Shown here: piece by piece, positions 1-5,272 of the stretch | Position numbering within the stretch: the stretch's first letter is position 1 | Layout of the letters: every line of letters starts with the position of its first letter | NCBI GenBank assembly: GCA_014376915.1 | Contig: JACMQP010000480.1 | Span: forward strand, 1-5,272 | Direction of reading: 5' to 3' | From: Ramlibacter sp. | Lineage (GTDB): Bacteria; Pseudomonadota; Gammaproteobacteria; Burkholderiales; Burkholderiaceae | DNA: 5,272 bases | Notes under the pieces: generated by a model | Databases searched by the model: none | What the model saw: the letters and a program-made list of their open reading frames with translations, nothing else | What the model was told of the DNA's origin: nothing | Position numbers and translations under genes: made by a program

Positions 1-234
1 ATTGCCTCGGCGGCCTTCATCGCCTACCTCTCCAGCCTGACCAACGTGACCTATTCGGCGACGCAGTACGCGCTGTTCAGCTCGATGATGCTGCTGCTGC
101 CGAAATTCCTGGCGGGCTATTCGGGCAAGTACGTCGACGCCTTCGGCTACGCCAACTTCTTCACCGGCACCGCGCTGCTGGGCGTGCCGGTGCTGGTGCT
201 GGTGTGGCTGGCATCGCGGATCCAGAGGCGCTGA
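1..234 (+). CDS. ampG: AmpG-family muropeptide permease, C-terminal fragment
   Basis: This is the last 77 residues of an MFS-type inner-membrane permease; the 5' part lies outside the window, and the frame is open from base 1 to a TGA. The segment with TNVTYSATQYALFSSMM (about residues 14-30) followed by a PKFLAGYSG stretch and a DAFGY-FF motif matches what I know of AmpG C-termini. AmpG imports GlcNAc-anhydroMurNAc-peptides from the periplasm for peptidoglycan recycling, and in many Gram-negatives supplies the signal for AmpR-controlled beta-lactamase. Two hydrophobic segments are visible, roughly residues 21-40 and 51-73, ending in a short basic tail (RIQRR), as expected for a cytoplasmic C-terminus. 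A related MFS sugar permease is the main alternative because only the tail can be seen. A GC hairpin follows directly after the stop. Confidence 0.72.
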   Translation: MASAAFIAYLSSLTNVTYSATQYALFSSMMLLLPKFLAGYSGKYVDAFGYANFFTGTALLGVPVLVLVWLASRIQRR

Positions 235-237
235 TCA

Positions 238-253
238 GGCGGCCAGCGCCGCC
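238..253 (+). other. GC hairpin just after the ampG stop codon
   Basis: GGCGGC (238-243) and GCCGCC (248-253) form a perfect 6-bp stem with a CAGC loop, four bases after the TGA. No T-run follows, so it is not a canonical intrinsic terminator. It could protect the 3' end of the ampG mRNA or assist termination. GC-rich repeats of this length also arise by chance in this DNA. Confidence 0.35.
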
Positions 254-286
254 AGCGCCAGTGGGTCCAGCGCATGCACCGGCTCA

Positions 287-302
287 TTTACCTAACTTTA
301 CC
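287..302 (-). promoter_or_regulatory. CpxR-box-like direct repeat, candidate operator
   Basis: TTTACC occurs at 287-292 and again at 297-302, exactly 10 bases apart, in an AT-rich pocket of otherwise GC-rich DNA. Read on the minus strand it is GGTAAAGTTAGGTAAA, that is GTAAA-N5-GTAAA, which fits the box known for E. coli CpxR (two GTAAA half-sites a few bases apart). OmpR-family regulators bind such tandem half-sites with about one helical turn between them. The response regulator encoded downstream resembles CpxR, so autoregulation is a reasonable inference. The site lies about 75-90 bases upstream of the likely transcription start at 377. A third TTTACC at 363-368 overlaps the proposed -10 element. 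Confidence 0.5.
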
Positions 303-364
303 GCCGCGACAAGCGCACTTGCCGCACCGTCGCCAAGATGGCCGCTTCCCCATGCCATGGCCTT

Positions 365-376
365 TACCATTGCGGT
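365..376 (+). promoter_or_regulatory. -10-like element for a leaderless response-regulator mRNA
   Basis: TACCAT (365-370) fits the TANNNT pattern of a -10 box and lies six bases before the ATG at 377, so a start seven bases downstream would fall on the A of the ATG. No Shine-Dalgarno sequence is visible before 377. I see no good -35 hexamer at 342-347, so an activator, possibly at the 287-302 site, may be needed. The same TACCAT-N6-ATG spacing recurs before the nitronate monooxygenase gene. Confidence 0.45.
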
Positions 377-1090
377 ATGCAGCAACTCTTGATGATCGAA
401 GACGACGCCCGCCTCGCGCAGATGGTGGGCGAGTACCTCGAACGTTCCGGCTACACCGTCACGCACGCGCTGGATGCCAGGTCCGGCATGGCCCTGCTGC
501 AGGACCCGCCCGGCGGCGTGCCGGTGGACCTGCTGATCCTGGACCTCATGCTGCCCGACATGGACGGACTGGAAGTCTGCCGCCGGGTGCGCGCCATGCC
601 CGGTGAAGTCGGCAAGGTGGCGGTGCTGATGCTGACCGCCAAGGGCGACCCGATGGACCGCATCGTCGGCCTCGAGCTGGGCGCGGACGACTACCTGCCC
701 AAGCCCTTCGAGCCGCGCGAGCTGCTGGCGCGCATCCGCGCCATCCTGCGCCGGCGCAGCGAGGGCTCGGCGCCCGCCGCCAAGCTGCTGCGCTTCGGTT
801 CGCTGGAGATCGACCGCGATGCCCGCACCGTCATGGTCGGCGACCAGGTCTGCGATCTCACCTCCTACCAGTTCGACCTGCTGATCGCGCTGGCCGAGCG
901 CGCCGGCCGGGTGCTGACGCGCGACCAGATCATGGAAGCGGTGCGCGGTCGCGAGCTGGAAGCATTCGACCGCTCGATCGACGTCCACATGGGCCGCATC
1001 CGCGCCGCGATCGAAGTCGATGCGAAGAGCCCCAAGCGGATCCTGACCGTGCGCGGCGTCGGCTACGTGTTTGCCAAGCAGCAGGACTGA
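377..1090 (+). CDS. OmpR-family response regulator, CpxR-like
   Basis: This 237-residue DNA-binding response regulator is normal length for the OmpR/PhoB family. The receiver domain (about 1-125) has the acidic pocket E8-D9-D10, phosphoacceptor D56 in LILDLMLPDMDG, switch T87 and K109 in the LPKPF motif. The winged-helix domain (about 138-235) ends in ILTVRGVGYVF. The stretches DRIVGLELGADDYLPKPF, RELLARIRAILRR and FDRSIDVHMGRIR closely resemble E. coli CpxR as I remember it, so a CpxR-like (or RstA-like) role in envelope-stress control is likely, but orthology is unproven. The start at 377 gives the usual MQQLLMIEDD opening. An in-frame ATG at 338 would add 13 unusual residues and run over the proposed -10 box. 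The partner kinase begins 20 bases downstream in the same operon. Confidence 0.93.
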   Translation: MQQLLMIEDDARLAQMVGEYLERSGYTVTHALDARSGMALLQDPPGGVPVDLLILDLMLPDMDGLEVCRRVRAMPGEVGKVAVLMLTAKGDPMDRIVGLELGADDYLPKPFEPRELLARIRAILRRRSEGSAPAAKLLRFGSLEIDRDARTVMVGDQVCDLTSYQFDLLIALAERAGRVLTRDQIMEAVRGRELEAFDRSIDVHMGRIRAAIEVDAKSPKRILTVRGVGYVFAKQQD

Positions 1091-1110
1091 CGTCCGCGCG
1101 CCGAGACTGC

Positions 1111-2292
1111 ATGCGGTTTCCGATCTACCTTCGCATCTGGCTGGCCGTGGTGGTCGCCGTCGGCCTGCTCACGTTCGCGTTCGGCTGGCTCTGGCGCGCC
1201 AACGCCGAACAGTCGCCCGCGCGCGAGCTCTTCATCCGCAACGAGGCCGGCGACGTGCTCGGACAAACCAGGCAGCGGCCGGTGCGGGTGCCGGGCCAGG
1301 GTGTGGAGTTCCAGGTGGCGATGAACGACGGCAGCACGCTGGTGGTCCAGATCCCGCCGCGGGCGCGCCGGGTCGGCGAGGGCCCGCCGCCGCGGCCCTG
1401 GGCCTGGACCCGCGGTCCCGAAAGCCTGTTCTGGTTGTTCGGCATCGTGGCGCTGGCGGTGGCGATCGGCACTTATCCCATCATCCGGCGCCTGACCCAG
1501 CGGCTTGAAGACCTCCGGCGCAGCGTCGAGCGCTGGGGCGAAGGCGACCTGAGCGTGCGGGTAAAGGAAGGCGGCACCGACGAAGTGGCCTTCCTGGCGC
1601 GCCGCTTCAACCACGCCGCCGAGCGGGTGGAGACACTCGTCAAGACCCACAAGTCGCTGCTGGCCAATGCCTCGCACGAGCTACGCTCGCCACTGGCGCG
1701 GATCCGCATGGGACTGGAGCTGATGGACGGCGAGTCCACCATCGGCTCGCGCGCGGAAATCTCGCGCAACATCGCCGAGCTCGACCAGCTGATCGACGAG
1801 ATCCTGCTGGCCAGCCGCCTCGACGCCAGCGAAAGCGACATCGGGACGATCGAGCAGGTCGACCTGACGGGGCTGGCGGCCGAGGAATGCGCCCGGGCCT
1901 GCGCCGAGCTGGTCGAGGTGAACCAGGGCCGGGCGATCGTGGTGGACGGCGTGTCGCGGCTGCTGCGGCGGGCCATCCGCAACCTGCTTGAAAACGCCCG
2001 CCGCTACAGCGACGGCCCGGTCACCGTCGAGGTGACGCGCGAAGGGTCGCAGGCAGTGCTGCGGGTTGGTGACCACGGCCCGGGCGTCCCGCCGGCTGAG
2101 CGGGAGCGGATCTTCGAGCCGTTCTACCGCTTGCCTGGCGCCAGCGAGCGGGCCGGCGGCGTCGGCCTGGGGCTGGCGCTGGTGCGCTCGATCGCAACCC
2201 GGCACCACGGCAGCGTGCGCTGCGATGACCAGCCTGGAGGTGGGGCCGTTTTCGTTCTCAGCGTCCCTGTCACGAGGTGTAATTCACTGTAA
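1111..2292 (+). CDS. Membrane sensor histidine kinase (CpxA/RstB-like), partner of the upstream regulator
   Basis: This 393-residue kinase should autophosphorylate on histidine and pass phosphate to the response regulator encoded 20 bases upstream. The first transmembrane helix is about residues 7-29. A short periplasmic sensor (about 30-104) follows and ends in an Arg/Pro-rich stretch (82-97), then the second helix (about 105-127), a HAMP linker (about 128-180) and HisKA with H189 in NASHELRSPLARIRM. The ATPase domain shows the N box N291-LLEN-A, the G1 box DHGPGV (321-326), the F box FEPFYR (335-340) and the G2 box GGVGLGLAL (349-357), so all catalytic motifs look intact. The sensor is shorter than I recall for E. 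coli CpxA, so the signal may differ. A weak GAGA lies just upstream of the ATG. The last twenty or so codons are less GC-biased at third positions, where a candidate promoter overlaps. Confidence 0.93.
   Translation: MRFPIYLRIWLAVVVAVGLLTFAFGWLWRANAEQSPARELFIRNEAGDVLGQTRQRPVRVPGQGVEFQVAMNDGSTLVVQIPPRARRVGEGPPPRPWAWTRGPESLFWLFGIVALAVAIGTYPIIRRLTQRLEDLRRSVERWGEGDLSVRVKEGGTDEVAFLARRFNHAAERVETLVKTHKSLLANASHELRSPLARIRMGLELMDGESTIGSRAEISRNIAELDQLIDEILLASRLDASESDIGTIEQVDLTGLAAEECARACAELVEVNQGRAIVVDGVSRLLRRAIRNLLENARRYSDGPVTVEVTREGSQAVLRVGDHGPGVPPAERERIFEPFYRLPGASERAGGVGLGLALVRSIATRHHGSVRCDDQPGGGAVFVLSVPVTRCNSL
2255..2283 (+). promoter_or_regulatory. Candidate sigma-70 promoter inside the kinase 3' end
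   Basis: TTCTCA (2255-2260, four of six against TTGACA) and TGTAAT (2278-2283, five of six against TATAAT) are separated by 17 bases. The expected start is near 2290, on the kinase stop codon, and the first hairpin of the intergenic RNA begins a few bases later. The promoter is embedded in coding sequence whose codon choice is locally relaxed (for example AGG TGT AAT TCA), which would fit a constraint other than protein coding. This is a match by eye and needs start-site data. Confidence 0.42.
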
Positions 2293-2433
2293 GAGAGTCC
2301 GCCGGGACTCACCGCGAACGCGAAAGATCACCAAGATAAGGCCGTAGCGAAGCGGGCTCCACGCCCGCTCCAGGTCTCCCAACGACGTCCTTCCAAGGAC
2401 TTGATACAGCCACCGCGAGGTGGCTGTTTTTTT
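2290..2433 (+). ncRNA. Putative small RNA (or structured 3' UTR) with four hairpins
   Basis: This stretch has no convincing ORF but holds four successive stem-loops. They are GAGTCC/GGACTC at 2295-2310 (loop GCCG), AGCGGGC/GCCCGCT at 2351-2369 (loop TCCAC), GTCCT/AGGAC at 2387-2400 (loop TCCA), and the terminator stem at 2406-2427. An A-rich, probably single-stranded segment (about 2320-2342) and a C/T-rich one (CTCCAGGTCTCCCAACGAC, 2368-2386) separate them. TCTCCC in the latter could pair with Shine-Dalgarno-like GGGAGA, as proposed for C-rich loops in other bacterial sRNAs. With the promoter at 2255-2283 the transcript would be about 140 nt. It could instead be released from the two-component operon mRNA by processing. 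I do not recognise it as a named family. Confidence 0.5.
2406..2433 (+). terminator. Strong Rho-independent terminator
   Basis: ACAGCCACC (2406-2414) and GGTGGCTGT (2419-2427) form a perfect 9-bp stem closed by a GCGA (GNRA-type) tetraloop, followed by seven T residues (2427-2433). It ends transcription of the response regulator/kinase operon and of the proposed small RNA, and separates them from the next kinase gene. It also argues against any start codon for that gene upstream of 2434. Confidence 0.93.
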
Positions 2434-2437
2434 GCCC

Positions 2438-2462
2438 CCGGCGCGGCAGGGTGCGGTACCGT
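2438..2462 (+). promoter_or_regulatory. Promoter-like block upstream of the orphan kinase gene
   Basis: CCGGCGCGGCAGG (2438-2450) is followed closely by GGTACC (2455-2460). The same 13-mer followed by GGTACC recurs at 3677-3693 just before the nitronate monooxygenase gene. Here TACCGT (2457-2462) is a weak -10 candidate that would start RNA near 2469 and leave a leader of about 20-35 bases. CGGTACCG (2454-2461) is a palindrome. No -35 hexamer is evident. Confidence 0.3.
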
Positions 2463-2490
2463 ACAGACACCCCGGACACGGCTCGCCACC

Positions 2491-3630
2491 ATGCTTGCAA
2501 CCATGATGTCTCATTTCCTCTCCAACAACCGCGACGAGTTGATTGCGCGCTGCAAGACCAAGGTCGCGCAGCGGCCCCGGCGCGACGCCACGCCGATTCA
2601 ACTCGCCAGTGGCGTCCCGATGTTCCTTGAGCAGCTGACCCGCACGCTCGAGGCCGAGGAAGGCGAAGAAGCCGGGGAAAGCCTGCGGATTTCGGGGCCT
2701 TCGGGCGGCGATTCGATGGCCTTGTCCGAAATCGGCCGAGTCGCGGCCGCCCACGGCAAGGAACTGCTCAAGCTCGGCTTTTCAGTGGCACAGGTCGTGC
2801 ACGACTATGGCGACCTGTGCCAAGCCATCACTGACCTGGCCTTCGAACGCGACGCGCCGTTCGCCGTCGACGAATTCCGCACCCTCAACCGCTGCCTGGA
2901 CAACGCCATTGCCGACGCCGTGTCCGCGTTCAGTTCGCAACGCGACGCCACGCTTGCCCTGCAGCAGCGCACCGATGCCAACGAGCGGGTCGGCTTCCTG
3001 GCCCACGAACTGCGCAACGCCCTGAGCACTGCGACGCTTGCCGTCAGCGCGCTCGAACTGGGCAACATGACGTTGGGCGGCGCCACCGGCGCGGTCCTCA
3101 AGCGCAGCCTGGCCGCGCTCGAGCGCCTGATCACCCGGTCGATCGAGGAAGTGCGGGACAACGCAGCGGTCGAGCGACGGACGTTTTCGCTGGCCGGCTT
3201 CATCACGGACGCGCAGCACGCGGCCGAGCTCGACGCGACCGCGACCGGCTCTCCCTTCACGGTCGCGCCCGTCGATCCGGCCCTGGGCGTGTACGGCAAC
3301 CGCGAGTTGCTGCTGGCGGCCTTGGCCAACGTGTTGCAGAACGCATTCAAGTTCACCCGGCCGCGGACCGCAGTGACGCTGAATGCGCTGGCTTTCGGCG
3401 CCCACGTGATCATCGAGGTCTCGGACCATTGCGGGGGACTTGCGCCCGGCGTGGTGGAAGCGATGTTCGTGCCGTTCGTACAGCGCGGCAACGACAAGTC
3501 CGGCCTCGGGCTCGGGCTGTCGATTGCCCGGCAAAGCGTGGAAGCCGACGGCGGTACCCTGAGCGTGCGCAACCTCCCGGGCACTGGCTGCGTCTTCACG
3601 ATCTGCGTGCCGCGGCACGCGTTGCACTAG
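2491..3630 (+). CDS. Soluble orphan sensor histidine kinase
   Basis: This histidine kinase (379 residues from 2491) has no transmembrane segment, so it is probably cytoplasmic. The N-terminal half (about 8-150) is helical and opens with FLSNNRDELIARCKTKVA; it contains VVHDYGDLCQAITDLA and looks like an RsbRD-type N-terminal sensor module, a resemblance I cannot test here. HisKA carries H172 in FLAHELRNALSTA. The ATPase domain has N280-VLQN-AFKF, a variant G1 box SDHCGGL (311-317), F box MFVPF (325-329) and G2 box KSGLGLGLS (336-344). No response regulator is adjacent, so its partner is unknown; crosstalk with the upstream regulator is only a possibility. In-frame ATGs at 2491, 2503 and 2506 lack a clear ribosome binding site. 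Starts at 2503 or 2506 (MMSHFLSNN) are equally plausible. Confidence 0.87.
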   Translation: MLATMMSHFLSNNRDELIARCKTKVAQRPRRDATPIQLASGVPMFLEQLTRTLEAEEGEEAGESLRISGPSGGDSMALSEIGRVAAAHGKELLKLGFSVAQVVHDYGDLCQAITDLAFERDAPFAVDEFRTLNRCLDNAIADAVSAFSSQRDATLALQQRTDANERVGFLAHELRNALSTATLAVSALELGNMTLGGATGAVLKRSLAALERLITRSIEEVRDNAAVERRTFSLAGFITDAQHAAELDATATGSPFTVAPVDPALGVYGNRELLLAALANVLQNAFKFTRPRTAVTLNALAFGAHVIIEVSDHCGGLAPGVVEAMFVPFVQRGNDKSGLGLGLSIARQSVEADGGTLSVRNLPGTGCVFTICVPRHALH

Positions 3631-3676
3631 ACCCTGCCGGAGCTTTGCACACCGGTGGGGCCGGCGCCGCCCGGGT

Positions 3677-3701
3677 CCGGCGCGGCAGGTACCATCCGGC
3701 G
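3677..3701 (+). promoter_or_regulatory. Leaderless-type promoter of the nitronate monooxygenase gene
   Basis: TACCAT (3690-3695) is a -10-like box exactly six bases before the ATG at 3702, placing the expected RNA start on the ATG itself. There is no Shine-Dalgarno sequence. It is preceded by CCGGCGCGGCAGG (3677-3689), also present at 2438-2450. No -35 hexamer is seen at the usual spacing. The rest of the 71-base gap (3631-3701) is GC-rich with a CACCGGTG palindrome at 3650-3657 and no T-run terminator. Confidence 0.45.
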
Positions 3702-4688
3702 ATGGGCATTCCCCTGAACTCCCGTTTCTGCCAGCGCTTCGGCCTGCGCTCACCCGTCGCCCTCGCGCCGATGGCGCTCGCCGCCGGGGGCGCGCTGGCG
3801 GCGGCCTGCGCCCGCGCCGGCGCGCTGGGACTGGTGGGCGGTGGCTACGGCGAGCTGGCGTGGACGCAGCGGGAATACGCGCTGGCGCAGGCGGCGGCGG
3901 ACACCGACCGCATCGGCTGCGGCTTTATCGTGTGGAAGCTGGACCAGGATGCGTCGGCGCTCGACTGGGTCCTGGAGCGCAAGCCGCGCGCCATCATGCT
4001 GTCGTTCGGCGACCCGCGGCCCTATGCGCAGCGGGTCGCCGCCGCCGGCGCCGAGCTGCTGTTCCAGGTGCAGCGTCTCGAGCAGGTGCCGATCGCGCTG
4101 GAAGCCGGCGCGACGGTGATCATCGGCCAGGGTGGCGAGGCCGGCGGCCACGGCATGCACGCCCTGAATGCGCGCGCGACGATCACCCTGGTGCCGGAGC
4201 TGGCCGACTGGCTGGCCGCGCATTCGCCGCAGACCCTGCTGCTGGCGGCGGGCGGCGTCGCGGACGGCCGCACGCTGGCCGCCGTTCGCGTGCTGGGCGC
4301 CGATGGCGCGCTGGTAGGCTCGCGTCTGTGGGCGACGCAGGAAAGTCTGGCGCAGGCCGGCGCCAAGCAGCTGGCGGTCGCGACCAACGGCGACGGCACC
4401 GCGCGCAGCAGCGTGTTCGACATCCTGCGCCGCAAGAACTGGCCGGCGCCGTACGACTTCCGCGCCATCCGCAACGACCTGCACCGCAAGTGGGAAGGCA
4501 AGCTCGCCGCGTCGCACCCATCGGTGGAAGAAGCGCGGGCCGACTACGACGCCGGAGTGCAGGCCGGCGACTTCACGCGCGCCCACGCGACTGTCGGCGA
4601 GGCCGTGGGCCTGATCCACGACCTGCCGCCGGCGGCGGAAGTGATCGAGCGCATGACCGCCGGTGCGACGCAGATCCTCGGCGCCTGA
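3702..4688 (+). CDS. Nitronate monooxygenase family flavoprotein
   Basis: This 328-residue cytoplasmic FMN enzyme of the nitronate monooxygenase (formerly 2-nitropropane dioxygenase) TIM-barrel family would oxidise alkyl nitronates such as propionate 3-nitronate, using oxygen. An LRSPVALAPMA segment (15-25) sits near the N-terminus. GQGGEAGGHG (142-151) is the flavin loop containing H150, the position of the family's catalytic histidine. AAGGVADGR (182-190) and GADGALVGSRLWATQES (199-215) form the phosphate-binding end. Length is usual for the family. The ATG at 3702 gives a standard N-terminus; the frame stays open upstream over the previous kinase gene, but that is an out-of-frame shadow. 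The gene seems to be a single unit, convergent with waaF. The family also contains other flavin enzymes, so the true substrate is uncertain. Confidence 0.9.
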   Translation: MGIPLNSRFCQRFGLRSPVALAPMALAAGGALAAACARAGALGLVGGGYGELAWTQREYALAQAAADTDRIGCGFIVWKLDQDASALDWVLERKPRAIMLSFGDPRPYAQRVAAAGAELLFQVQRLEQVPIALEAGATVIIGQGGEAGGHGMHALNARATITLVPELADWLAAHSPQTLLLAAGGVADGRTLAAVRVLGADGALVGSRLWATQESLAQAGAKQLAVATNGDGTARSSVFDILRRKNWPAPYDFRAIRNDLHRKWEGKLAASHPSVEEARADYDAGVQAGDFTRAHATVGEAVGLIHDLPPAAEVIERMTAGATQILGA

Positions 4689-4690
4689 GT

Positions 4691-4799
4691 TGTCATGCCG
4701 GGCTGAAGACAGTTAACAACGGAACGGCTGCCGCTTTCCCGATCGACGGAATAGCTCTCCATCGAAGCGTCTGGATCCCGGCTCAGGGCCGCGATGACA
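4691..4799. repeat. Degenerate REP-like inverted-repeat element
   Basis: TGTCATGCCGGGCTGA at the left end is echoed on the opposite strand at the right end by TGTCATCGCGGCCCTGA, with perfect TGTCAT/ATGACA outer ends. The right half folds by itself: ATCCCGGC (4775-4782) pairs with GCCGCGAT (4788-4795) at seven of eight positions. The CTGGATCCCGG...GATGACA style resembles dispersed intergenic repeats common in high-GC proteobacteria. It lies between convergent genes and overlaps the end of waaF by about 17 bases. The roughly 55-base centre is unrecognised, apart from a GTTAAC palindrome near its left side. Confidence 0.55.
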
Positions 4800-5272
4800 G
4801 CAAGGCGGCGGCGACTCGCCCGGCCGTCAGATCGACCAGACAGCGGGTGTGGCCCAGCGGGCACTCGCGCTCGAAGCAGGGCGAGCAATCGAGCGGCGGC
4901 TGGTAGGCGGGATCGTCCTTCAGCCACAGCACCCGCGCGCGGTCGTTGAGCGGCGGCGTGTGCAGCGGACTGGACGAGCCGAACAGCGCCACTTGCGGCA
5001 CGCCGAACGCGGCGGCGACGTGCATCAGGCCGGAGTCGTTGCTGACGACGGCATGCGCGCCGGCGATCAGGGCGAAGGCCTCGTTGAGGGCTGTCTTGCC
5101 TGCCAGGTTCAGGCACTTGCCGGGGGCGAGGCGGGAGATCTCCTCGCACAAAACCGCTTCCTTGGCAGAACCGAGCAGAACAGCCGGCCGATCGAGAAGG
5201 TTCGCCAGCTGCGCGAAGTGCGCCGGCGGCCAGCGCTTGGCGGGTCCGAACTCGGCGCCCGGCGCGAAGACG
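4783..5272 (-). CDS. waaF: ADP-heptose:LPS heptosyltransferase II, C-terminal part
   Basis: The reverse-strand frame is open from the right edge to a TGA at 4783-4785 and gives 162 complete residues; the N-terminal half is outside the window. WaaF (RfaF) adds the second heptose to the LPS inner core on the cytoplasmic face of the inner membrane and belongs to glycosyltransferase family 9. Visible hallmarks are PGAEFGPAKRWPPAHFA near the edge, NLAGKTALNEAFALI, the donor-binding VVSNDSGLMHVAAA, FGSSSPLHTPPLND, and a cysteine-rich DCSPCFERECPLGHTRCL typical of WaaF tails. A TTG at 5149-5151 is internal, not a start, because the conserved frame continues upstream. The final codons (SSRP and stop) are read from the REP-like element, so the extreme C-terminus may differ from relatives. 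Confidence 0.93.
   Translation of the reverse strand, partial: VFAPGAEFGPAKRWPPAHFAQLANLLDRPAVLLGSAKEAVLCEEISRLAPGKCLNLAGKTALNEAFALIAGAHAVVSNDSGLMHVAAAFGVPQVALFGSSSPLHTPPLNDRARVLWLKDDPAYQPPLDCSPCFERECPLGHTRCLVDLTAGRVAAALLSSRP

Noticed and set aside
338..376. Upstream ATG start for the response regulator
   Set aside because: It adds MAASPCHGLYHCG, unlike family N-termini, and spans the TACCAT element. The ATG at 377 gives a standard receiver start.
284..988. Open frame of 234 codons antisense to the response regulator
   Set aside because: Low-complexity His/Gln/Ala-rich product with no recognisable motif, lying opposite a well-supported gene.
2293..2433. tRNA, riboswitch or CRISPR repeat in the structured gap
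   Set aside because: There is no cloverleaf with a TTCGA-type T-arm and no repeated spacer pattern. The stems differ from one another, and the element lies after a gene and ends in a terminator.
2401..2490. TTG start at 2401 for the orphan kinase
   Set aside because: It would place the start codon before the terminator hairpin and translate through the stem and T-run.
3633..3689. Inverted CCTGCCG/CGGCAGG as a terminator after the orphan kinase
   Set aside because: The loop would be over 40 bases and there is no T-run. GC-rich complementarity of seven bases is expected by chance here.
3429..3701. Upstream extension of the nitronate monooxygenase frame
   Set aside because: It overlaps the kinase gene out of frame and gives Arg-rich sequence with no family similarity. 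The conserved region starts at 3702.
2782..3753. Long open frame (323 codons) on the minus strand opposite the orphan kinase
   Set aside because: Its Arg/His/Gln/Gly-rich product looks like the antisense reading of GC-biased codons. The plus strand carries clear kinase motifs throughout.
3750..4619. Minus-strand open frame opposite the nitronate monooxygenase gene
   Set aside because: Composition (Arg, His, Gln, Ala repeats) is typical of antisense frames in high-GC DNA. The plus-strand motifs are unambiguous.

Overview
The window is high-GC DNA (G/C-rich third codon positions throughout). Its gene content and protein style suggest a gammaproteobacterium of the Xanthomonadaceae/Lysobacteraceae type (Lysobacter, Luteimonas, Pseudoxanthomonas and relatives). 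This placement is an inference from protein resemblance and promoter style; no marker gene is present.

Layout, left to right. (1) The C-terminal end of an AmpG-type muropeptide permease (+), entering from the left edge. (2) A 142-base intergenic region with a GC hairpin, a CpxR-box-like direct repeat (TTTACC-N4-TTTACC) and a -10-like TACCAT placed so that transcription would start at, or very near, the next start codon. (3) A two-gene operon (+): an OmpR-family response regulator resembling CpxR, then a membrane sensor histidine kinase of the CpxA/RstB type. (4) A 198-base gap (2293-2490) holding four consecutive hairpins. The last is an excellent intrinsic terminator with a GCGA loop and seven T residues. 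A sigma-70-like promoter lies inside the 3' end of the kinase gene, so the stretch may be a small-RNA gene rather than only a 3' UTR. (5) A soluble orphan histidine kinase (+). (6) A nitronate monooxygenase-like flavoenzyme (+), also with a leaderless-type TACCAT-N6-ATG start. (7) A degenerate inverted-repeat (REP-like) element between convergent genes. (8) The C-terminal part of waaF, ADP-heptose:LPS heptosyltransferase II (-), running off the right edge; its stop codon lies inside the repeat.

Functionally the neighbourhood leans toward the cell envelope: peptidoglycan recycling (AmpG), a CpxRA-like envelope-stress type two-component pair with a plausible autoregulatory site, and LPS inner-core assembly (WaaF). 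The orphan kinase and the nitronate monooxygenase appear to be separate transcription units. Nothing here is a mobile element, phage region or defence system. The best candidates for something undescribed are the putative small RNA after the sensor kinase gene and the CpxR-box/leaderless promoter arrangement.
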